Below, one piece after another: positions 49,436 to 56,085 of a DNA stretch of 64,000 nucleotides (the first letter of the stretch is position 1; each line of letters starts with the position of its first letter). The stretch is from positions 1-64,000 of the forward strand of contig JBBJOW010000005.1 in the NCBI GenBank assembly GCA_037724045.1. The letters are read 5' to 3'. This DNA is from DATLGB01 sp037724045 (GTDB taxonomy: Bacteria; Actinomycetota; Thermoleophilia; Solirubrobacterales; Solirubrobacteraceae). Both the position numbers and the translations under genes were made by a program. The notes beneath the pieces were generated by a model, which saw only the letters and a list, made by a program, of their open reading frames with translations, was not told where the DNA came from and made no database searches.

Positions 49436-50724
49436 CCGCCCCGGCGGTTCGCGTCCGCGGCGTTTCGAAGACCTTCGCGGTCCGGCGTCAGACCCTGCCC
49501 GCCCCCATCCCGTGGTTCGGCTCGTCCAAGCGAGCACCGGACGCCAACGGCGTCCGGGGGATCGTGGTCGATCCCGAGGACGATGAGGACGAGGAGGGGC
49601 TCGACGACGACGAGTCCTCGTTCGCGCCCACCAGCGGCCCGACCCTCGCCTTGGACGACGTGAGCTTCGAAGCGTCCGCCGGGGAGGGCCTGGCCATTCT
49701 CGGCGCCGACGGGTCTGGCAAGAGCACGCTGCTACGCATCCTGGCCCGCATCACGTTTCCCTCGGACGGGATCGTGGAGATCCGCGGACGCGTCGCGCCG
49801 CTTTTCGCCATGGCCAGCTCGTTGATGAAGCTCGACCGCACCGGCGCCGAGAACGTTCGCCACCTTGCCCGCTTCCACGGGCTCCCGCTCGATCTCGTCG
49901 AGGAGCGCATGGCGCGCATCTTCACCTGGGCCGACCTCGCGGGCCTCGAGCACCAGCCGGTGAAGATGTACTCGTCGGGCATGTACCAGCGGCTCGCCTT
50001 TTCGATCATGGTCAACCTCGGTCCCGACGTCATCCTCGCCGACGCCATGGTGGGCGTCGGGGATCGTCCCTTTCGACGGCGCTGCGGCGTGCGTCTGCAG
50101 GAATGCGTGGACGAGGGGGCCGCGTTGATCCTGGCGACGCAGGACACGGCGATCGCGCGACGGTTCTGCTCGCGGGCAGTGTGGCTCAAGGAAGGCAGGG
50201 TGATTGCCGCCGGGCCCGTCGAGACGGTCGCCGACCTGTACGAGGAAGCGCAGGGAGCCGGCAGCCGTCCGGCGCCGACGGGAGAGACGCAGCTGGTCGA
50301 CCTCGGTGTGTTCTCCTCGGGCGGCACGCCCGTGGAGATCGCGAGGTCGTCGGAGTCCATGACCCTCCGCGCCTTCATCGAGGTGGTCGAAGCCGGCGTG
50401 CTGTTCGAGACGAGCTTCGTGCTGTTCGACGGCAGGACGAAGGCCCGGCTCACCCAGCCCACCCAGGAGCACGCGAACGAGGCGGGGCGCTACAGCGTCG
50501 AGGTCAGGCTGCCGGCGGGCGCGCTGCCGGAGGGGCGCTACAGCCTGCGGGTCGCGGCGCGGCTGGACAAGCGCAAGGCGTCCTCCACGATCAAGCAACG
50601 TGGGCAGCGGGCCTTCGAGATCCTCGAGGAGGACGACGCGGGGCTCGCCGAGCCCGCGGCGCTCCGGGAGCTCGAGGGCTCGACCGACCTCAGGTGGAGC
50701 GTCGCACGGGTGGTGACGGGCTAA
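49417..50724 (+). CDS. Wzt-like ABC ATPase with degenerate catalytic residues
   Basis: A 435-residue Wzt-type nucleotide-binding protein. Walker A is GADGSGKST (96-104) and the signature is MYSSGMYQRLAFS. Walker B reads VILADAMVGVGD, so the catalytic Glu after D209 is Ala (A210). The switch region reads LATQDTAIARRF, so the usual His is Gln (Q242). ATP hydrolysis should be weak or absent. A strongly acidic insert lies at about 52-68 (DPEDDEDEEGLDDDESS). The C-terminal 150 residues are a Wzt-like beta domain. No permease gene is adjacent. TTG 49417 is the canonical start; CTG 49432 with CTGA overlap would give MTAPAVRVRGVSKTF and looks better. Confidence 0.75.
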   Translation: MGADALTAPAVRVRGVSKTFAVRRQTLPAPIPWFGSSKRAPDANGVRGIVVDPEDDEDEEGLDDDESSFAPTSGPTLALDDVSFEASAGEGLAILGADGSGKSTLLRILARITFPSDGIVEIRGRVAPLFAMASSLMKLDRTGAENVRHLARFHGLPLDLVEERMARIFTWADLAGLEHQPVKMYSSGMYQRLAFSIMVNLGPDVILADAMVGVGDRPFRRRCGVRLQECVDEGAALILATQDTAIARRFCSRAVWLKEGRVIAAGPVETVADLYEEAQGAGSRPAPTGETQLVDLGVFSSGGTPVEIARSSESMTLRAFIEVVEAGVLFETSFVLFDGRTKARLTQPTQEHANEAGRYSVEVRLPAGALPEGRYSLRVAARLDKRKASSTIKQRGQRAFEILEEDDAGLAEPAALRELEGSTDLRWSVARVVTG

Positions 50725-50733
50725 GGTCGCCAC

Positions 50734-51696
50734 GTGTCAGACGCCGGAGCGGACGGCGCGTTGCACAAGCGCGACGGAAAGGTCATCGAGGGCAAGGACG
50801 GCTGGCTGTTCCTGGCCAACGACAAGAACCGCGTCCTGGACCAGCACGCGGGGCTGATTCCGTTCGCGGCCCCCACGCTGCGCCGCTGGCAGCTCACGCT
50901 CGAAACGCGCGCCGCGTGGGTCAGCGCGATCGGCGGCCGGTACGTGTTCCTCGTGCCCCCGAACGCCCATTCGGTGTTCCCGGAGTACCTTCCCGACACC
51001 GTGCCGTCCGGGAACCGGCGGCCGGTGCAGCAGCTTGCCGGCTGGCTCGAACGCTCGCGGTCGTTCGCCCGGATCACGTATCCCCTTGACCACATCCAGG
51101 CCAGCAAGCACGAGATGCTCCCTTACACCCCCGTCGACAGCCACTGGACCGCTTTCGGCGCCTTTCTCGCCTACGAGGTCCTCGCCGAGGAGCTCGGGGA
51201 AGCACTGCCGCGCCGTGTGACGCGCGAGGACGTGCAGTTTCGCGAGGTGAAGATCCACGGTGATCTCGCGAACAAGCTCGATCCCCCACGGCGAGGGCCG
51301 TCCGTCGTGTCGGCGATGCGCGCGCCGCGCGCGCGCGTGACCGGCGACAACCTGGTGCGCAACAACGGCCGCATCATCCGGTTTGTCTGCGACGCCGCCC
51401 CGCACGGCACGTGCGTAGTGTTCGGCGATTCGTTCGGCTACGCCCTGCTGCGCTACCTCTCGGAGTCGTTCCGGCACCTCGTCTTCACCCACTTCGCGAG
51501 GCTCGACTGGGACCTCGTCCGCGAGAGTCGCGCGGACGTCGTGGTGACCGCCCAGAACGAGCGCTTCCTGCGCTCGGTCCCTGACGACTGGGAGCTCGAG
51601 TCCGCCCATCAGGTGGCGCTGCGGCGGATCGACGAGGGCGATGTGCGCAGCGCGGATTCGGTCCGCGCTCTGGCGACGAAGCTCAACTGGCCCTGA
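50734..51696 (+). CDS. AlgX/AlgJ-like SGNH O-acetyltransferase domain protein
   Basis: A 320-residue protein of the ALGX/ALGJ fold, which acetylates polysaccharides. IEGKDGWLFLANDKNRVLDQ is the entry signature, PVDSHWTAFGAFLAYEVLAE holds the Asp/His pair, and VVFGDSFGYALLRYLSESF the nucleophile Ser. No signal peptide is visible, unlike AlgX, so it may act inside the cell or be exported by another route. No MBOAT partner (AlgI/WecH-like) is present in the window. GTG 50734 has TAAGGT 6 nt upstream, overlapping the ABC stop codon. It is likely co-expressed with the ABC ATPase and the glycosyltransferase that follow. Confidence 0.82.
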   Translation: MSDAGADGALHKRDGKVIEGKDGWLFLANDKNRVLDQHAGLIPFAAPTLRRWQLTLETRAAWVSAIGGRYVFLVPPNAHSVFPEYLPDTVPSGNRRPVQQLAGWLERSRSFARITYPLDHIQASKHEMLPYTPVDSHWTAFGAFLAYEVLAEELGEALPRRVTREDVQFREVKIHGDLANKLDPPRRGPSVVSAMRAPRARVTGDNLVRNNGRIIRFVCDAAPHGTCVVFGDSFGYALLRYLSESFRHLVFTHFARLDWDLVRESRADVVVTAQNERFLRSVPDDWELESAHQVALRRIDEGDVRSADSVRALATKLNWP

Positions 51697-51716
51697 CGAG
51701 CCCGCTCCGCATCCTG

Positions 51717-54599
51717 GTGGTTCTCCACGGGCCCGGGCATCTGCGCCACCTCGTGCCGGCACTCGACGCGCTGACGAGCCGCGGCCATGAGATCACGCTG
51801 CGCTTCGACACCGGCGACCCGCGGGACGCCGGCGACCGGGTGGCGCCGGGCGCCGCGGCACGCATGCCGGAGCGGCCGGCCGGCTGGACGGCGCTCGCCC
51901 GGCAGGTGCGCCTCGCCCTCGACCACCTCCGCTACCTGGAGCCGGGCTACGCACAGGTGCGAGGACCGGCGTCGCGGGCGCGCGCCCGTGCACCACGGCC
52001 GATCGTGGCGCTGGCCGATCGCGTCGGCGCCCCGGCGCAGGCGCGCCTCAAGCGCCTGTTGACCGCCGTGGACCGCGCGGTACCGGTTCCGCAGGCGCTC
52101 ATCGACGAGCTGCGCAGCATCGCGCCCGACGTCATGCTGGTGAGCCCGCTCGTCGCGCTCGGCTCGTTGCAGGTCGAGCACGTGCGTGCCGCCCGCCGGC
52201 TGGGCGTGCCGTCGATGCTGCTGGTGGCCAGCTGGGACAATCTCACCAACAAGGGCGGGTTGCGCGACGTGCCCGACCGGGTCGTGGTATGGAACCTCGC
52301 ACAGGAGCGGGAGGCGAGAGAGCTGCACGCCGTCCCGGCCGACCGCATCACGGTCACCGGAGCCCATTCGCTGGATCCGTGGGTCGGGCGGCAAGCGTCC
52401 TCGCCGCGCGACGCGTTCTGCCGCCGCGCCGGCCTCGATCCGGGCCGGCCCTTCGTGCTCTACGCCTGCTCCTCCGCCTTCATCGCGCCGCGAGAGCCGG
52501 CGTTCGTCGTGCGCTGGCTGCAGGCACTCGGCGCCGGCCACGACGACGCGCCCGGCGTCTTAGTCCGGCCCCACCCCGCCAACCGCGAACGGTGGCGCGG
52601 GATCGACATCATCGTCCCGGGGCGCGTGGCGGTCTGGCACGGCGAGACCGAGGACGACTATGCGGACTCCATCCTCCACGCCGCGGCGACCGTGGGGATC
52701 AACACGAGCGCGTTGCTCGAGGCCGCCGCAGCCGGCAGACCCGCGCTCACGGTGATCGACGAGGAGTTCGCCACCACGCAGACCGGAACGCGGCACTTCG
52801 CCCACCTCGCCGACGCGCGGACGGGGGTTCTCACCGTCGGCCCTGACCTGCGTCAGCACGCCGAGCAGATCAGGGTGGCGGTGGCTGATCCCGGCGCTGA
52901 CACCGCCCGCCGGACCGCTTTCCTCGAGTCGTTCATCCGGCCGCTCGGCGCGCGCGATCCAGCGGCGCTGCGGCTGGCCGACGCCGTCGAGGACGTGGCC
53001 GCCCGGCCGGCTCGAGAACTGGCCGAGCCGCCGAGCCGCCGAGCGGCCTGGATCGCTCCCGTCGCTCGCCTCACGCCGGGCGCGCTGCGCGCCGCGCGCG
53101 TGCTCAGCCCGCCACGCGCCCCGGCGCTGGCGCCCGTCTCCGGCGGCGCCGCGGGTCAGCGGGTGCTGCTCGTGCTCGACCACGCGGGCCTGCTGATGCA
53201 CTTCGATTCCCTGGTCGAGCGCCTGGCCGAGCGCGGGCACGTGGTCCTGGTGGCGTTCGGCCGGTCCAAGTGGACGGAGGCCGGCTCGGTTCTCGCAGCG
53301 GGGACCGTCTCACTCGACGGCTCCGTTCCGCGGCGGGCCGACGTCTTCGCGTCCTTCCTGCGCCGCTCACGCGCGGCGCTGGACGCCGCGACCTACCTGG
53401 CGCCGTCCTTGCGCGACGCCGTCGCCGCGCGGGCCAAGTGGCAATCCGCGCCCGACGTGCCCCTGTTGGTGCGCCGGCTCCCAGTGTTGCCGGCCGGCGC
53501 CGCACGGACCCTCGCGCGCGTGCTGGCCTGGACGGAGCGGGCCGCGCCGGCGAACCCCGAGACCGAGCGCTGGATGCGCCGGATCGCCCCGGATCTGGTG
53601 ATCGTGTCGCCGCAGGTCCAGCGCGACACCTATCAGGACGACGTCGTCAAGGCCGCCCGCAGCCTCGGTGTGCCGTCCGCGCTGCCGGTGGCCAGCTGGG
53701 ACAACCTGACCTCGAAGGGCCGTATCCGGGTCCTTCCCGACCGGGTCCTGGTGTGGAACGCCGCCCAGGCACGCGAGGCGATGGAGCACCACGGCGTCCC
53801 CGAGGAGGCGATCAGGGTGACGGGCTCGCCGCAGTTCGCGCGCTGGCGTCGCGCGGACGCGCCGCCGGCGGCCCCGGGGCACGTGCTCTTCGTCGGCTCC
53901 CAGCAGGTGCCCGTCGATGCGGAGGCGGACTTCATCCGCGCCTTCCTGGACGCCGCCGAGGACACGGCCCTGCGCGACCTTCGCGTCATCGTCCGGCCCC
54001 ATCCGACCTCCGTGGCCGCCTGGGCGACCACACTCGCCGACGACGACCGGGTCTCGGTGCGGTCGCGCGCGAGCGCACTGCCGATCGGCGACGAGGAGCG
54101 CGCCGCATACTTTCAGACGCTGTCGGCCGCATCCGCCGTCATCGGCGTGAACTCGACCGCGATGCTCGAAGCCGCGATCGTAGGCCGACCCGTCCACACC
54201 GTGGCTCTGGACGCGCTGCGCCGCTACCAGCGCGACCTCGTCCACTACGCCCATCTGCTCCAAGAGCGCGGGGGCCCGGTCCAGGAGTCGTCCTCCTTCG
54301 CCGAGCTGGTGCGCCGTCTCGAAGAGGATCTCGCGGATCCCGATGCGGTGCGACGGCGGTCGGAGGCCTTCGTAGTGCGCTTCGTCCGGCCGCCCGACGG
54401 CGGCTCCGCGGTGGACCGCCTCGTCGACGAACTGCTCGCGACCTCGTCGATCGCTCCGCGGCCGCCCGACGGGAGGGGGCCGGCACGCTTCGCGATCCTG
54501 CCTGCGGCCGTGCTCGCGCGCGCGCTTGACCGGCTGCGCCCGCGGCTCAGCGCGGCTCGCCGCGCTTGGCTGCCGTCCGCTCGCGCTGGTGACGGCTGA
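51717..54599 (+). CDS. Tandem-duplicated GT-B-like glycosyltransferase (SWDNLTxKG family)
   Basis: A 960-residue protein containing two copies of a domain of about 450 residues. Copy 1 has VPSMLLVASWDNLTNKGGLR (S172), DRVVVWNLAQEREARELH and GVLVRPHPANRERW; copy 2 has LPVASWDNLTSKGRIRVLPD (S660), VLVWNAAQAREAMEHH and VIVRPHPTSVAAW. Each also has a late GINTSALLEAAAAGRP or GVNSTAMLEAAIVGRP motif like surface-carbohydrate synthases and CDP-glycerol-type transferases. The GTG at 51717 cuts off part of beta-1. CTG 51693 with a CTGA overlap would give MTSPLRILVVLHGPG and matches the paralogues better. The 3' end overlaps the convergent gene by 53 bp. Confidence 0.75.
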   Translation: MVLHGPGHLRHLVPALDALTSRGHEITLRFDTGDPRDAGDRVAPGAAARMPERPAGWTALARQVRLALDHLRYLEPGYAQVRGPASRARARAPRPIVALADRVGAPAQARLKRLLTAVDRAVPVPQALIDELRSIAPDVMLVSPLVALGSLQVEHVRAARRLGVPSMLLVASWDNLTNKGGLRDVPDRVVVWNLAQEREARELHAVPADRITVTGAHSLDPWVGRQASSPRDAFCRRAGLDPGRPFVLYACSSAFIAPREPAFVVRWLQALGAGHDDAPGVLVRPHPANRERWRGIDIIVPGRVAVWHGETEDDYADSILHAAATVGINTSALLEAAAAGRPALTVIDEEFATTQTGTRHFAHLADARTGVLTVGPDLRQHAEQIRVAVADPGADTARRTAFLESFIRPLGARDPAALRLADAVEDVAARPARELAEPPSRRAAWIAPVARLTPGALRAARVLSPPRAPALAPVSGGAAGQRVLLVLDHAGLLMHFDSLVERLAERGHVVLVAFGRSKWTEAGSVLAAGTVSLDGSVPRRADVFASFLRRSRAALDAATYLAPSLRDAVAARAKWQSAPDVPLLVRRLPVLPAGAARTLARVLAWTERAAPANPETERWMRRIAPDLVIVSPQVQRDTYQDDVVKAARSLGVPSALPVASWDNLTSKGRIRVLPDRVLVWNAAQAREAMEHHGVPEEAIRVTGSPQFARWRRADAPPAAPGHVLFVGSQQVPVDAEADFIRAFLDAAEDTALRDLRVIVRPHPTSVAAWATTLADDDRVSVRSRASALPIGDEERAAYFQTLSAASAVIGVNSTAMLEAAIVGRPVHTVALDALRRYQRDLVHYAHLLQERGGPVQESSSFAELVRRLEEDLADPDAVRRRSEAFVVRFVRPPDGGSAVDRLVDELLATSSIAPRPPDGRGPARFAILPAAVLARALDRLRPRLSAARRAWLPSARAGDG

Positions 54600-56058
54600 G
54601 CCGACCTGCGTAGGGCGACAACACGCGCTCGCCGATCCTGTCGACCCTCGAGGGCGCCACCGGGCGCGGCGCCGGCCGGCGGCAGAGCTCCTCGACCGCG
54701 GCGACCCAATGCTCGGCGGCCCGCGACTGAAGGCCGTGCGGTCGCAGGAAGCGCCGGACGAACGCGCGTGAAGGCTCGACGCTCCAGTCGCCGGCGAGGA
54801 CGCGGCCGAGCTGTTCGACGTGCGCCTCGAGGGTGGGCGCGGAGATGACGGGTCCACCGTTCTCGGAGAGCAGATGGCGGAAGTGGACGGTGTGCGACTG
54901 CGCTCTGGCGAGCTCGGGCGGCGTCACGGTGAGCGCCGGCCGCTCGAACATCGCCGCCTCGAGGAAGGAGCTCGTGTTGACCCCCACCACCGCCGTCGCA
55001 TGGTGCATCGAGTCGAAGAAGTCCTCCCGCGCGGGCCGGTCGAGGGGCACCTTGCCCTCCCGCGGCCAGACCGTGACCCCGCCCAGCCCCGCCACGGGGG
55101 CCCACTCGTCCCGGATCGCCTGGGGATGCGGTCGTATGACCACGTGCGCGTCGCGCACCGCCGGGTTCTGGGCGTTGCGGATGAAGGTCAGCCACTCACG
55201 GCCGAAGGCTCCCTCGCCACCCATGTAGCTCGACGACTCCAGGAACAGGATGTAGGGCCGGTCCAGCGGGAACCCGACTTCCTCTGCGAATTGCTCGCGC
55301 GTGCGCGACGGCTTCCAGTCCACCCAGTGATCCCAGTTCTGCGCTCCCGTCACGACGATGCGGCCGCGTGGGACGCCATGCAGCGTCGCGGCCTCCTCGG
55401 CCTGTGCCTGGTTCCAGACCGTGAGGGCGTCCGGCGTGGCGCGCAGCGCACCCTTGCTGGTCAGGTTGTCCCAGCTGAACAGGCAGCCCATGGTCCGCAC
55501 TCCCTCCGCCTTCGCCGCACGGATCCACTCGCTCTGCGGCGAGCCGAACCAGAACAGCGGCGACACGAGCACGACATCGGGCCGGTGCTCACGGACCGCA
55601 GCCCGCAGGTTCGGAGCGACGGGGGCGGCGTTCGCGGCACCGAGCACGGCGCGGGCGAGTGTCGTCTGCGCTCGCGCGCCGCGCGACGGCAACAGCGCCG
55701 ATGCCGCCCGCGCGTACCGCGGAGACGCCTCCTTCGCGCGCGCGCGAAACTCTGGCGCTCCGTCGAACCCGGACTGCTGGTAGTGCACGGCGTCGTACGC
55801 GGCACCGAGCTCGCGCCGGAAGGCCGTCCATTCGGCCGCGTCCGGTCGCGGACCGGCGCCCCACGTGATCGTCGGCGATCGCGCGACGAGATCCTCGATG
55901 AAGCGCATCTGACCCGCGATGCGCTCCCGTGGGCGCTCGATGATCACGTGGACGCGCGCGCGCCGCCGGGCGAGCACCTCGAGTGGGGACTCGAAGTACC
56001 GGAGGCGCCCGGGATCGGCCACCACGAACAGCAGCCGCATGCGGGAGGCGTCGAACAC
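54547..56058 (-). CDS. Single-domain GT-B-like glycosyltransferase (SWDNLTxKG family)
   Basis: A 503-residue one-domain relative of the tandem proteins on either side. It has LLFVVADPGRLRYFESPLEV at the N-terminus, CLFSWDNLTSKGALRATPDA (S195), LTVWNQAQAEEAATLHGVPR, VVIRPHPQAIRDEW and GVNTSSFLEAAMFERPALTV. The basic tail RLSRHQRERTAAKRGEPR may bind membrane phospholipid. GTG 56058 has TACGAT 6 nt upstream, which favours it over ATG 56040. The divergent fusion gene starts 27 bp away. Function is inferred from the family; the acceptor is unknown. Confidence 0.75.
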   Translation of the reverse strand: MFDASRMRLLFVVADPGRLRYFESPLEVLARRRARVHVIIERPRERIAGQMRFIEDLVARSPTITWGAGPRPDAAEWTAFRRELGAAYDAVHYQQSGFDGAPEFRARAKEASPRYARAASALLPSRGARAQTTLARAVLGAANAAPVAPNLRAAVREHRPDVVLVSPLFWFGSPQSEWIRAAKAEGVRTMGCLFSWDNLTSKGALRATPDALTVWNQAQAEEAATLHGVPRGRIVVTGAQNWDHWVDWKPSRTREQFAEEVGFPLDRPYILFLESSSYMGGEGAFGREWLTFIRNAQNPAVRDAHVVIRPHPQAIRDEWAPVAGLGGVTVWPREGKVPLDRPAREDFFDSMHHATAVVGVNTSSFLEAAMFERPALTVTPPELARAQSHTVHFRHLLSENGGPVISAPTLEAHVEQLGRVLAGDWSVEPSRAFVRRFLRPHGLQSRAAEHWVAAVEELCRRPAPRPVAPSRVDRIGERVLSPYAGRLSRHQRERTAAKRGEPR

Positions 56059-56085
56059 GGCGCCATCGTAGGCTGGCCGTCGACC

